Shown here: piece after piece, positions 8,917 through 18,012 of the stretch
Numbering within the stretch: the first letter of the stretch is position 1
How the letters are laid out: each line of letters opens with the position of its first letter
Source of the DNA: Arthrobacter sp. PAMC25564
Lineage (GTDB): Bacteria; Actinomycetota; Actinomycetes; Actinomycetales; Micrococcaceae
Length of the DNA stretch: 64,000 bases
NCBI RefSeq assembly: GCF_004798705.1
Contig: NZ_CP039290.1
Span: 3,348,001 to 3,412,000 of the forward strand
Direction: 5' to 3'
Notes under the pieces: generated by a model
The model's input: the letters and a program-made list of their open reading frames with translations, nothing else
Databases searched by the model: none
Told to the model about the DNA's origin: nothing
Program-made: the position numbers and the translations under genes

Positions 8917-11037
8917 GTGCAGGAATACGCGTCAGACCCTCTCGTTGGAACCCTGGTGGACAGCCGGTACCTGGTTCAATCCAGGCTGGCCCGCGGCGGC
9001 ATGTCCACCGTCTATCTGGCCACAGACCGGCGGCTCGAGCGCGACGTCGCACTGAAGGTCCTGCATCCCCATCTGGCCGAGGATCCCCAGTTCCTGGACC
9101 GCCTGGGCCGCGAGGCGAAGGCAGCCGCCAGGCTCTCCCACCCGCACGTGGTGGGCGTTCTGGACCAGGGCGACGACGGCCGTCTGGCCTATCTCGTGAT
9201 GGAGTACATCAAGGGCCATACGCTGCGCGACGTCATCAATGACAAGGGCGCCCTCTCCCCCCGGCTCGCCCTGGCCCTGATCGACCCCGTCGTCGAAGGC
9301 CTGGGCGCCGCCCATGCCGCCGGCCTCATCCACCGTGACATCAAACCGGAAAATGTGCTGATCGCCGACGATGGCGGGATCAAGCTCGGCGACTTCGGGC
9401 TGGCCCGCGCCATCTCTACGTCGACCAGCACCGGGACGCTGATCGGGACCGTCGCGTATCTCTCCCCCGAACTCGTCCTGGGCAAGCAGGCGGATGCCCG
9501 CAGCGACATCTACTCGGTCGGAATCATGCTCTACGAGATGATCACCGGCCGGCAGCCGTTCGACGGCGACGTCCCCATCCAGGTCGCCTACCAGCACGTC
9601 AACTCCACAGTTGATGCACCGTCGGCGCTGGTCCCCGGACTGGCGGACGAGGTCGATGAGCTGGTCCAGTGGTGCACCGCCAACGATCCGGACAAGCGTC
9701 CCGTCGACGGGAACGCACTGCTGTCCGAGCTGCGGCATATCCGGAGGAACCTGAGCGACGCCGAACTCGACCTCCAGCCGCCGGCCGCCGTCCCGGGCGC
9801 GCCGGCAGGGCCTCCCGGCAGCCCGGACCGCGCTTCCTCCCGGGAGGACCGGTCCGCGCCCGCCGCTGCCCATACCGAGGTGCTCGGCGGCCTCCAGTTC
9901 CCGACGGAAATCATCGAGCACGGCAGCAACCCCACGGCCGTGATGTCCGGCGCGCCCCCGCGCCCGGCGTACGGCCCCCTCTCGGCCCCCGAGGAGGTGC
10001 CGTTCCCCGGCCAGCCCGACGGCCCCGGGTACGGCGCCGGGCAGGGGGCCCCGGCCACCAAACGGGCGCAGCGAAAGCAGGACCGCGAAGAGCAGAAGGC
10101 ACGCCAGCGGGCCGCGGCCACACCCGTCCGCAGCCTGCGCGAGGGGAACAGCCGACGCCGGGGCCTGCTGTGGGTCCTGGTCCTTGTCATCGCGGCACTG
10201 CTGGCAGCGGGCGCCGGCTGGTTCTTCGGTATGGGTCCCGGCTCCCCCGGGACCATTCCGCAACTGGCGAACAAGACGGTGGCCGAGGCCCAACTGCTGC
10301 TCCGGACGGCCGGGTTCCAGTCCACCGTCAAGGACGTCTTCGATGACAACGTCTCGCCCGGCCTGGTGGTCGGCTCCGAACCGGTCGCCGGACAGGTGAT
10401 CCGGAAGTTCCAGCCGGTCTCGCTCGCCGTGTCCAAGGGGCCGGAGTTGTTCCCGCTGCCGGACCTTGCCGGGAATACCCTGGACCAGGCCAAGTCCGCC
10501 CTCAACGGCGCAGGGATGGCCTTGGGGCCGGTCACCGAAACCTACGACGAAACGGCTGCCGCCGGAATCGTCCTGGCGCAGGCTCCGCGCAGCGGCAATC
10601 CCGTAAGGCACGGCACGCCCGTGAGCCTGACGGTGTCCAAGGGCCCGCAGCCCATTCCCGTGCCGGATGTCCGGGGCCAGGAGCAGGGCGCCGCGGTCAA
10701 GGCACTGGAAGCCGCCGGTCTGAAGGCGGTGCTGTCCGGGGAGACCGTCAACGACCGGAAGGTCCCCAAGGGGGCCGTGGTGGCGCAGGATCCGGCATCC
10801 GGCAACCTCACCAGGGGCGGTGCGGTGACGCTGACCATTTCCAAGGGGCCGAAGCTTGTGGATGTCCCGAGCTATATCGGCAAACAGGCCAACGAGGCGC
10901 GCAAGGCCCTGGAGCAACTGGGTTTCGAAGTCCGGGTGAACAACATCCTGGGCGGCTTCTTCGGCACGGTCCGGGACCAGGATCCGGTGAACACCAAGGC
11001 TCCCGAGGGGTCCGTCGTCACCCTGACGGTGGTCTAG
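8917..11037 (+). CDS. PASTA-domain Ser/Thr protein kinase (PknL/PknB type)
   Basis: A 706-residue receptor-like kinase. The cytoplasmic kinase domain (about 14-280) has the glycine loop ARGGMST (26-32), Lys 47 in VALKVL, catalytic HRDIKPEN (Asp 141) and DFG (159-161). A disordered linker (about 285-410) leads to one membrane segment (about 412-435), then four extracellular PASTA modules that bind muropeptides or lipid II. The GTG start has only a weak ribosome site, but TAGGAT ends six bases before it, so the mRNA may be leaderless. Synteny with a DAHP synthase and an Rv2175c homologue favours PknL, although four PASTA modules is PknB-like. Confidence 0.94.
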   Translation: MQEYASDPLVGTLVDSRYLVQSRLARGGMSTVYLATDRRLERDVALKVLHPHLAEDPQFLDRLGREAKAAARLSHPHVVGVLDQGDDGRLAYLVMEYIKGHTLRDVINDKGALSPRLALALIDPVVEGLGAAHAAGLIHRDIKPENVLIADDGGIKLGDFGLARAISTSTSTGTLIGTVAYLSPELVLGKQADARSDIYSVGIMLYEMITGRQPFDGDVPIQVAYQHVNSTVDAPSALVPGLADEVDELVQWCTANDPDKRPVDGNALLSELRHIRRNLSDAELDLQPPAAVPGAPAGPPGSPDRASSREDRSAPAAAHTEVLGGLQFPTEIIEHGSNPTAVMSGAPPRPAYGPLSAPEEVPFPGQPDGPGYGAGQGAPATKRAQRKQDREEQKARQRAAATPVRSLREGNSRRRGLLWVLVLVIAALLAAGAGWFFGMGPGSPGTIPQLANKTVAEAQLLLRTAGFQSTVKDVFDDNVSPGLVVGSEPVAGQVIRKFQPVSLAVSKGPELFPLPDLAGNTLDQAKSALNGAGMALGPVTETYDETAAAGIVLAQAPRSGNPVRHGTPVSLTVSKGPQPIPVPDVRGQEQGAAVKALEAAGLKAVLSGETVNDRKVPKGAVVAQDPASGNLTRGGAVTLTISKGPKLVDVPSYIGKQANEARKALEQLGFEVRVNNILGGFFGTVRDQDPVNTKAPEGSVVTLTVV

Positions 11038-11050
11038 CGGCTTCCGCTCA

Positions 11051-11091
11051 ACGAACTCCGCCCCGGCTGGATCAGCCGGGGCGGAGTTCGT
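11051..11091. terminator. Hairpin between convergent kinase and DAHP synthase genes
   Basis: A near-perfect 19-bp stem (11051-11069 with 11073-11091) with a three-base loop. There is no long T-run on either side; called from stem strength and placement. Confidence 0.7.
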
Positions 11092-11111
11092 CGACGTTCA
11101 GGGACGCATTC

Positions 11112-12503
11112 CTAGCGGCTGGACAGGGCTCCGGCCACCAGGAAGGCCATCTCAAGCGACTGCATGTGGTTCAGGCGCGGATCGCAGACGGATTCGTAAC
11201 GGTCCAGGAAGGCCTCCTGGTCGATCGGGTCGGCGCCGCCAAGGCATTCGGCCACATCGTCACCGGTCATTTCCACGTGCAGTCCGCCCGGAACGGTCCC
11301 CAGCCCGTGGTGCACCTCGAAGAACCCGCGGACCTCGTCCATAACGTCGTCGAACCTGCGCGTCTTGTAGCCGTTGGGCGAGGTGACCGTGTTGCCGTGC
11401 ATCGGATCCGTGACCCAGAGGACCTGGGCACCGGAAGCGGTGACCCGCTCGACGATCGGGGGCAGCTTCTCCCGGATGTTGGTGGCGCCCATCCGGGTGA
11501 TGAAGGTCAGGCGGCCTGGTTCGCGGTCCGGGTCCAGCTTGTCGATCAGGCGCAGCGCGTCGTCGCCGCTCGTGGACGGTCCCAGCTTCACACCGATGGG
11601 GTTGCGCACGCGGGACAGGAAGTCGACGTGGGCGTGGTCCAGCTCGCGGGTACGCTCGCCGATCCAGAGGAAGTGTGCGGAGGTGTCATAGGGGAAGCCG
11701 GTGCGCGAGTCGATGCGGGTCAGTGCACGCTCGTACTCAAGCAGCAGCGCCTCGTGGCTGGCATAGAACTCCACGCGCTTGAGCGCCTCGAAGTCGGCAC
11801 CGCAGGAGGCCATGAACTTGATGGCGCGGTCGATGTCGCGGGCCAGGGACTCGTAGCGTGCGTGGGCTGGGTTTTCCGTGAAGCCCTTGTTCCACTGATG
11901 CACGAGGCGCAGATCCGCAAATCCGCCCTGGGTGAAGGCGCGGATCAGGTTAAGGGTCGACGCCGAGGTGTGGTATGCCTTCAGCATCCGGCTGGCATCG
12001 TGGGCACGCGATTCCGGCGTGAACTCGTAGCCGTTGACGATGTCGCCGCGGTACGCCGGAAGCGTCACGCCGTTGCGGGTCTCGTCATTGGACGAGCGGG
12101 GCTTGGCGAACTGGCCTGCCATGCGGCCCATCTTGATGACCGGCATGGCCGCACCGTAGGTGAGGACAACAGCCATCTGGAGGATGGTCTTGACCCGGGC
12201 GCTGATCCTGTCCGCCGTCGCGGCCTCGAACGTTTCCGCGCAGTCGCCGCCCTGGAGCAGGAATGCCTTGCCTTGGGCGGCAGCCGCCAACCGTTCCCGC
12301 AGGATGTCCACTTCGCCGGCGAAGACGAGGGGCGGAAGGACCGAGAGTTCCTTGACCGAGGCTGCAAAGACGGCCTGGTCCGACCAGCTGGGCTGTTGGG
12401 AGGCCGGCAGGTCCCGCCAGCCGTCCAGCCCGGGATAGTCGGCTGCACCGCTCTGGGCAGTACTGGTCAGCGGGGAGACAGATTTCTCAGTTAGTTCAGT
12501 CAC
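11112..12503 (-). CDS. aroG: Class II (plant-type) DAHP synthase
   Basis: This enzyme condenses phosphoenolpyruvate with erythrose 4-phosphate, the first step of the shikimate pathway. The 463-residue protein is the plant-like type found in actinobacteria. Visible class II landmarks are LQGGDCAETF near residue 83, the MGRMAGQFAKPRS segment near 128, GVKLGPST and WVTDPMHGNT with a metal-ligand His. The start read is GTG with a poor ribosome site, so it may shift by a few codons. The gene is next to the PASTA kinase, as aroG is near pknL in mycobacteria. Confidence 0.95.
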   Translation of the reverse strand: MTELTEKSVSPLTSTAQSGAADYPGLDGWRDLPASQQPSWSDQAVFAASVKELSVLPPLVFAGEVDILRERLAAAAQGKAFLLQGGDCAETFEAATADRISARVKTILQMAVVLTYGAAMPVIKMGRMAGQFAKPRSSNDETRNGVTLPAYRGDIVNGYEFTPESRAHDASRMLKAYHTSASTLNLIRAFTQGGFADLRLVHQWNKGFTENPAHARYESLARDIDRAIKFMASCGADFEALKRVEFYASHEALLLEYERALTRIDSRTGFPYDTSAHFLWIGERTRELDHAHVDFLSRVRNPIGVKLGPSTSGDDALRLIDKLDPDREPGRLTFITRMGATNIREKLPPIVERVTASGAQVLWVTDPMHGNTVTSPNGYKTRRFDDVMDEVRGFFEVHHGLGTVPGGLHVEMTGDDVAECLGGADPIDQEAFLDRYESVCDPRLNHMQSLEMAFLVAGALSSR

Positions 12504-12569
12504 TCTCTAAGGATAGTTGCCGCGGCGCGGATCGACGGATCCGGTCCGTCATTGGCTTTTGCGCTGCCG

Positions 12570-13313
12570 TCACACTTTTCCGGGATCCGGCGGCCCATCA
12601 TCGCCGGCCGCGGCCGGGTTGCCGCCAACCGCTTTCCCCGCGAGGCGCAGCTTCACGACGGCGGCATACTCGTCGACGTACTCCTGGCCGGACAGCCGCA
12701 TCAGCTCATACATGATCTCGTCGGTCACGGAACGCTGGATCAGGCGGTCGTCTTCCATCCCGTAGTAGCGGCTGAAGTCCAGCGGTTCTCCGAAAATCAT
12801 CCCGATGCGCCGGATGTTGGGCATCCGCTTGCCGATCGGCTGGACCTTGTCGGTGCCGATCATCGCCACCGGGATCACCGGGACGCGCGCCTGCAGGGCG
12901 AGCCTGGCCACGCCCACCTTCCCCCGGTAGAGCCGCGCATCGGGGCTGCGGGTCCCCTCCGGATAGATCCCGAGCAGCGAGCCGTTCCGGAGCACGTCCA
13001 TGCCTGCTTCCAGCGACTGCGCCGAGGCGGCTCCCCCGGACCTGTCCATGGGAAGTTGGTTCGTCAGCCGGAAGAAGGCCGCCGTAAGCCTGCCCTTGAT
13101 CCCGGTGCCGGTGAAGTACTCCGATTTCGCCAGGAACACCACGGGGCGGGGCACCATGAGCGGCATAAAGATGGAGTCCGAAAAGGACAGATGGTTCGAG
13201 GCGATGATGGCGGCACCCTCGGCCGGGACATTGTCCAGGCCTTTAACCCAGGGCCGGAACAGCGTCTTCAGCACCGGTCCCAGGACAAACGTCTTCATGA
13301 ACCAATAAAACAC
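12570..13313 (-). CDS. plsC: 1-acyl-sn-glycerol-3-phosphate acyltransferase (PlsC family)
   Basis: A membrane-associated acyltransferase of 247 residues that would add the second acyl chain in phospholipid synthesis. The catalytic motif NHLSFSD (residues 40-46) and the phosphate-binding block YPEGTRSP near 115 are present, and PVAMIGT follows. I prefer the GTG at 13313 because the GGAGG upstream then has about ten bases of spacing; a GTG three codons earlier would be only one base from it. A second PlsC-like gene lies at 28 kb. The position matches Rv2182c. Confidence 0.9.
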   Translation of the reverse strand: MFYWFMKTFVLGPVLKTLFRPWVKGLDNVPAEGAAIIASNHLSFSDSIFMPLMVPRPVVFLAKSEYFTGTGIKGRLTAAFFRLTNQLPMDRSGGAASAQSLEAGMDVLRNGSLLGIYPEGTRSPDARLYRGKVGVARLALQARVPVIPVAMIGTDKVQPIGKRMPNIRRIGMIFGEPLDFSRYYGMEDDRLIQRSVTDEIMYELMRLSGQEYVDEYAAVVKLRLAGKAVGGNPAAAGDDGPPDPGKV

Positions 13314-13501
13314 GTGGTGCACCCCTCCGGAAGGCGTCCGTCCTGCCCTCCGCGGGACCAGGCATGGACTTCAATGACACACTACTCTAGTGAGTTTTGT
13401 CCGGAACAGTGACACGATGGGCCCATGACCCGAAGTCGCTCCCGCCTGGCACCTGCGGCCGTCAGCCCCTTACCAGCCATCCCGGCATCTTCGGAGACCC
13501 C

Positions 13502-14305
13502 ATGAGCATCGGCCCGGACCACACACCCTTCAACAGCCCGTTCACCGGCACCGGCCCCCGCACCGGCGTCGTGGTGTCGCACGGCTTCACCGGAAGCCCC
13601 CACGGGGTCCGGGCCTGGGCGCAATCGCTGGCCGCCGCCGGGTATGCCGTGAGGATGCCGCTGCTGCCCGGCCATGGCACGAGCTGGCAGGAGCTGGCAA
13701 GGACCCGTTGGCAGGATTGGCACACGGCCCTGGACGCCGCCTACCTCGAACTCGCTGCGGAGTGCGAGCACGTCGTCGTGGCCGGCCTGTCCATGGGCGG
13801 GGCGCTGGCGCTCCGGATCGCCGCCACCCGTCCCGTAGCCGGGACCGTGGTCGTGAATCCGGGCCTGGTCATCGATGATCCCCGCGCGCCGCTGGCGGGG
13901 ATCCTCAAATTCGTGCTCAGGAGCACCCCGGCGATCGCCAATGACATCCGGAAGCCGGATACGGATGAAGGCGCCTATCCGCGGACGCCGGTCGCCGCCG
14001 CGCACGAGCTGAACAAGATGTTCAAGGACACCGTGCAGCTCCTCCCCCGGATCAGCGCGCCGGTGCGGGTGTACCGTTCCACGGTGGACCACGTGGTCTC
14101 GGACAAGAGCATCCGGGCCCTGCGACGCGGGCTGACCCACGCCCCGCTGGAGGTGATCCGGCTGGAAAACAGCTATCACGTGGCTACCATGGACAACGAC
14201 GCGCCTGAGATCTTCCGCGGCACGGCCGAATTCATCCGGGCCGTTACCGGCGGTAGCACCCCAGACGCCGCCCACGCCAGCCAGAAGGACACGGCAGATG
14301 ACTAG
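13502..14305 (+). CDS. Alpha/beta hydrolase, carboxylesterase or monoacylglycerol lipase type
   Basis: A 267-residue alpha/beta hydrolase. It has the oxyanion segment SHGFTGSP near residue 26 and the nucleophile elbow GLSMGG (Ser 97). The probable acid is in STVDHVVS and the catalytic His in SYHVATMDND. These match the small carboxylesterase/monoacylglycerol lipase group; the substrate is not predictable. The frame is open 35 codons upstream, but ATG at 13502 is preceded by GGAGA and begins the folded domain. Its last eight bases overlap the next gene. Confidence 0.88.
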   Translation: MSIGPDHTPFNSPFTGTGPRTGVVVSHGFTGSPHGVRAWAQSLAAAGYAVRMPLLPGHGTSWQELARTRWQDWHTALDAAYLELAAECEHVVVAGLSMGGALALRIAATRPVAGTVVVNPGLVIDDPRAPLAGILKFVLRSTPAIANDIRKPDTDEGAYPRTPVAAAHELNKMFKDTVQLLPRISAPVRVYRSTVDHVVSDKSIRALRRGLTHAPLEVIRLENSYHVATMDNDAPEIFRGTAEFIRAVTGGSTPDAAHASQKDTADD

Positions 14306-14813
14306 ACCGGACCCCGAGTCCCCGGACCCCGGGGCCAATCAGGACGACGCCGTCTGGCTGGACCTCGTCGCCAGGCTGGAGGGCAAGGACCCGGATTCCC
14401 CGGCCGGACCCTCCGGGTACCGGCCCGCCAGATCCTTCACGGATTTCGATCCGCTGGGCCTCTCCGCTGCCGCGCCGGTCGAGCTCCCCGCGGACGAACG
14501 GCTCGCCGCCGCTCCCGGGACGGCCGGCTCCGGCCAGGACATGGCGGGACCCCGGGACTACGAGGCCGACGACGACGGCGTCTTCGTTCCCGAGGAGCCC
14601 CCCAGCCTCGCCGGAGCCGATCCGATGACCGTGCTGGCCTGGCTGGGGGCTGTCGGCGGCCCCGTCGCCCTCGTGATGGCCGCAATGTTCTGGCGCTCCG
14701 CCCCGATGGTCGCCCTCCTGGGGATTGTGGCCGCGTTTGCGGCGTCGGTGATCTTCCTGATCATGAAGTTGCCGGGAGAAAAGGACGAGCACGACGACGG
14801 CGCACGCGTCTAG
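14298..14813 (+). CDS. Hypothetical membrane protein
   Basis: A 171-residue protein with a long polar, acidic and Pro-rich N-terminal part (about 1-108), followed by two hydrophobic segments (about 113-133 and 138-158) separated by a short Arg-containing turn, and an acidic tail. I do not recognise a family. It overlaps the esterase stop by eight bases, so the two are probably translated together. It is convergent with the glucokinase gene, and the two stop codons overlap. Confidence 0.8.
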   Translation: MTRPDPESPDPGANQDDAVWLDLVARLEGKDPDSPAGPSGYRPARSFTDFDPLGLSAAAPVELPADERLAAAPGTAGSGQDMAGPRDYEADDDGVFVPEEPPSLAGADPMTVLAWLGAVGGPVALVMAAMFWRSAPMVALLGIVAAFAASVIFLIMKLPGEKDEHDDGARV

Positions 14814-15901
14814 GAGTGCATGCGGCTGCTGACGCGGGACAGGTCCGCGGCCCCGATCAGGCCTGCGTCGGGGCCCAGGGCGGCGAGTTCGATCCCGGCC
14901 GCGGGACGAAAGCCGCGCCCGGTCAGGTTCCTCGCGAACGCCTTCCTCGCCGGCGCCACGAGCAGTTCGCCGGCTTCGCAGAGCCCGCCGCCGATGACAA
15001 ACGTGCCCGGATCCAGGGCGGCAGCCAGGTTCGCCAGCCCAAGCCCCAACCACTCTCCGACATCTTCGATCAGTTCACGGGAGGCCGCGTCCCCGGCCTT
15101 GGCCCGTTCGGTGACGATCACTCCGGTGATGCCCTCGACGTGGCCGTCCACCGCTTTAAGCAGTTCCTGGGCCACCGGGGAGTTGGCGGCGGCGAGTTCC
15201 CGGGCTTCCCGGCCGAGCGCGTTCCCGGAAGCGTACTGCTCCCAGCAGCCGCGGTTCCCGCATTCGCAACGGTGGCCGCCCGGCATGATGATCTGGTGGC
15301 CGAATTCCCCCGCCACCCCGAAGCGGCCGCGTTCCAGCCGTCCGTCCATCACCATCGCACCGCCGATTCCGGTGCCCAGCGTGATGCAGACGAGCCGGCT
15401 CTCGCCCCGGCCCGCGCCGAAGCGCCATTCGGCCCAGCCGGCGGCGTCGGCGTCATTGGTCAGCAGTACGGGCCGGCGCAGCAGGCGCTGCAGATTGTCA
15501 CGCAGGGGTTCGTTGCGCCAGGCCAGGTGCGGGCTGAACAGGACCGTACCGCCGTCGAGGTCCATCCAGCCGGCGGCGCCGATCCCGACCGACCAGATCC
15601 GGTGGCCCCGGCCCAACTCATCGACCAGCTCAACGATGACCTGCTCCACCGCGCGGGGATCGTTTCCTGGCGTGGAACGCTTCGCCTGGCCGAGGATCCG
15701 CCCCTCCGCGTCAACGACGCCGGCAGCGACCTTCGTGCCGCCAATATCGACGCCGATGGCCAGGCCCTTCCGGCCCAACCTCAAGGGCGAACGGAGTCCC
15801 TGGGCCGCGGCACCCGCCCCCGCACCGGCCAGTGCCCTGCGGCGCCATGCGGCAGTCCTGTGCTGTCGGCCGGATTGCTGGCCGGGTGTCGGTGTATGCA
15901 T
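14810..15901 (-). CDS. glk: ROK-family glucokinase
   Basis: A sugar kinase that phosphorylates glucose with ATP. The phosphate-binding loop VDIGGTKVA lies near residue 52. The catalytic Asp is in LLTNDADAA. The ROK zinc site CECGNRGCWEQY is near 217. The 363 residues include about 45 extra N-terminal residues rich in Ala and Arg before the domain. The ATG follows GGGGAACC, so I keep it, but a later start is possible. It is divergent from the acyl-CoA synthetase gene. Confidence 0.9.
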   Translation of the reverse strand: MHTPTPGQQSGRQHRTAAWRRRALAGAGAGAAAQGLRSPLRLGRKGLAIGVDIGGTKVAAGVVDAEGRILGQAKRSTPGNDPRAVEQVIVELVDELGRGHRIWSVGIGAAGWMDLDGGTVLFSPHLAWRNEPLRDNLQRLLRRPVLLTNDADAAGWAEWRFGAGRGESRLVCITLGTGIGGAMVMDGRLERGRFGVAGEFGHQIIMPGGHRCECGNRGCWEQYASGNALGREARELAAANSPVAQELLKAVDGHVEGITGVIVTERAKAGDAASRELIEDVGEWLGLGLANLAAALDPGTFVIGGGLCEAGELLVAPARKAFARNLTGRGFRPAAGIELAALGPDAGLIGAADLSRVSSRMHS

Positions 15902-16004
15902 GGTTCCCCATTGTATTCACAGGGTGCCCCCGGCGGCGCCCTGCGGCGGAGACCCTGCCAGGAAAGGCGCCCCGGTGGCGGAAGTGTGGGCTTCATCGTA
16001 AAGT

Positions 16005-16030
16005 TACTCGCCAGTAGTGTTGTGGAACAC
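16005..16030. promoter_or_regulatory. Two adjacent palindromes upstream of the acyl-CoA synthetase gene
   Basis: TACT-cgcc-AGTA (16005-16016) is directly followed by GTGTT-gtgg-AACAC (16017-16030), both perfect. They lie about 70 bases upstream of the fadD start in the glk-fadD divergent region. They could be operators, for example for a TetR-type lipid regulator, but I cannot assign a protein. Confidence 0.35.
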
Positions 16031-16099
16031 GCCCCGCTGTGGCCCGCGTACTAGTCTTAGCTGTACCCCGAGCGGGCTATAGATACCAAAGGAGCTATT

Positions 16100-17917
16100 G
16101 TGCGAGAAATCAGTGTCCCGCCCTTGGTGGACGTCCCCTCGGACTGGAACGTCACCGACCTGGTGCTGCGCCAGGCGGCCAAGGCTTCCAACCCCGCGCT
16201 CTTCTCGCGCCTGGACGCGGCCGGACAGTGGCAGGACATCCGGGCCACCGATTTCCTGGCAGACGCTTCACTGCTCGCCAAAGGCCTCATGGCCAGCGGT
16301 GTCGGGGCTGGCGACAGGGTCGGCATCATGTCCCGCACCCGCTACGAATGGGCACTCATTGACTTCGCCATCTGGTTTGCCGGAGCCGTCTCCGTTCCGA
16401 TCTACGAAACTTCCTCCGCGTCCCAGGTGGCCTGGAACCTCGGCGATTCGGGCGCCGTGGCCGCTTTCGGCGAGTCCGCGCACCACGAGGACATCATCCG
16501 GCAGGCCGCGACGTCCGAAGGCCTCACCGCCCTGGCCCATGTCTGGCAGCTCGAAGGAACCGGCCTCGACGAGGTCCGCGCCGCCGGTGCGGCCGTCAGC
16601 GACGCGGAACTGGAGGCACGGCGCAGCCTGGCGTCCCTCAGCGACCTCGCCACCATCATCTATACCTCCGGCACGACCGGCCGGCCCAAAGGCTGCGAAC
16701 TGACGCACGGCAACTTCGTGGAACTTTCCGAAAACGCACTGGCCTCCTCGCTGGGCGCCGTCGTCCACGAACACGCCCGGACCATCATGTTCCTGCCCCT
16801 CGCCCACGTCTTCGCCCGCTTCATCTCGGTGCTGGCTGTTGCGGGCGGAGTCACTGTCGCGCACACCCCGGACATCAAGAACCTGCTGCCGGACCTGCAG
16901 AGCTACCGGCCCACGTTCATCCTCGCCGTACCCCGGGTGTTCGAGAAGGTCTACAACTCAGCCCTGACCAAGGCCGAGGACGGCGGCAAGGGCGCCATCT
17001 TCCACCGCGCCGCAGAGACGGCCATCGCCTACTCCCGCGCCCGGCAGGCCGGCAGGATCGGGCCGGGCCTGAAACTCAAGCACGCACTGTTCGACAAGCT
17101 CGTTTACGGCAAGCTCCGGAACGCGATGGGCGGGCAGGTCTCACACGCGGTCTCCGGCGGCGGCCCGCTCGGTGAACGGCTCGGACACTTCTTCCAGGGC
17201 ATCGGGATGCAGATCCTGGAAGGCTACGGGCTCACCGAGACCACCGCGCCCGTCACCGTGAACACGCCGGAGCTGATCAAGATCGGCACGGTCGGCGCCC
17301 CGCTTCCCGGCAACGCCGTCAGGATTGCCGACGACGGCGAGATCCTCGCCAAGGGCGTGTGCGTCATGCGCGGCTACTTCAAGCGCGAGGACCTGTCGGC
17401 CGAAGCCTTCGTGGATGGTTGGCTGCGCACCGGCGACATCGGCCAGCTTGATGAGCAGGGCTTCCTGACGATCACCGGCCGCAAGAAGGAAATCATTGTC
17501 ACGGCCGGCGGAAAGAACGTGGTGCCGGCCCTGCTCGAAGACCAGATCCGCGCCGATGCGCTCGTCTCCCAGGTGCTGGTGGTGGGCGACAACCGCCCGT
17601 TCATCGGCGCCCTGGTCACCCTGGACGAGGAAGCGCTCCCGGGCTGGCTGCACCGCCACGGACTGCCGGCGTCGACGCTGGCCGAAGCGGGAGAAAACAC
17701 CGTGGTGAAGGCCGCCGTCCAGGAGTTGATCAACCGCGCCAACAACTCGGTTTCCCAGGCCGAGGCCATCAAGGCGTTCCGGATCGTTCCGGCCGACTTC
17801 ACTGAGGCCTCCGGGCATCTGACGCCCTCGATGAAGGTCAAGCGCGCGCAGGTGATGAAGGACTTCGAGAACGTGATCGAAGAGATGTACCGCGCGAAGC
17901 GCCCCACGCACGCCTGA
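16100..17917 (+). CDS. fadD: Long-chain fatty-acid-CoA ligase (AMP-forming)
   Basis: A 605-residue member of the adenylate-forming family that activates long-chain fatty acids to acyl-CoA. The P-loop YTSGTTGRPKG is near residue 188, the YGLTETTAP adenine-site motif near 375, and the hinge region GWLRTGDIG near 437, followed by the GRKKEIIVTAGGKN block of long-chain ligases. The GTG start follows AAAGGAG. The position matches fadD15 (Rv2187). Two strong hairpins follow the stop. Confidence 0.93.
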   Translation: MREISVPPLVDVPSDWNVTDLVLRQAAKASNPALFSRLDAAGQWQDIRATDFLADASLLAKGLMASGVGAGDRVGIMSRTRYEWALIDFAIWFAGAVSVPIYETSSASQVAWNLGDSGAVAAFGESAHHEDIIRQAATSEGLTALAHVWQLEGTGLDEVRAAGAAVSDAELEARRSLASLSDLATIIYTSGTTGRPKGCELTHGNFVELSENALASSLGAVVHEHARTIMFLPLAHVFARFISVLAVAGGVTVAHTPDIKNLLPDLQSYRPTFILAVPRVFEKVYNSALTKAEDGGKGAIFHRAAETAIAYSRARQAGRIGPGLKLKHALFDKLVYGKLRNAMGGQVSHAVSGGGPLGERLGHFFQGIGMQILEGYGLTETTAPVTVNTPELIKIGTVGAPLPGNAVRIADDGEILAKGVCVMRGYFKREDLSAEAFVDGWLRTGDIGQLDEQGFLTITGRKKEIIVTAGGKNVVPALLEDQIRADALVSQVLVVGDNRPFIGALVTLDEEALPGWLHRHGLPASTLAEAGENTVVKAAVQELINRANNSVSQAEAIKAFRIVPADFTEASGHLTPSMKVKRAQVMKDFENVIEEMYRAKRPTHA

Positions 17918-17940
17918 GCAGCAGCCAAGCAGCGCCACAA

Positions 17941-18007
17941 AGCAACGCGGGGTCAGTTGGCGCCCATCCCCGACCCTCTGATGGGCCGCATCTGACCCCG
18001 CGTTGCT
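17941..18007. repeat. Long nested palindrome downstream of fadD (REP-like or terminator)
   Basis: A perfect 16-bp inverted repeat (17941-17956 with 17992-18007) encloses a second short stem, GCCCATC/GATGGGC, with the loop CCCGACCCTCT. On plus it is followed by CTTTAC, a weak T-run. The length and nested form resemble dispersed intergenic palindromes seen in Arthrobacter genomes, from memory. Only one copy is apparent in this window. Confidence 0.8.
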
Positions 18008-18012
18008 CTTTA

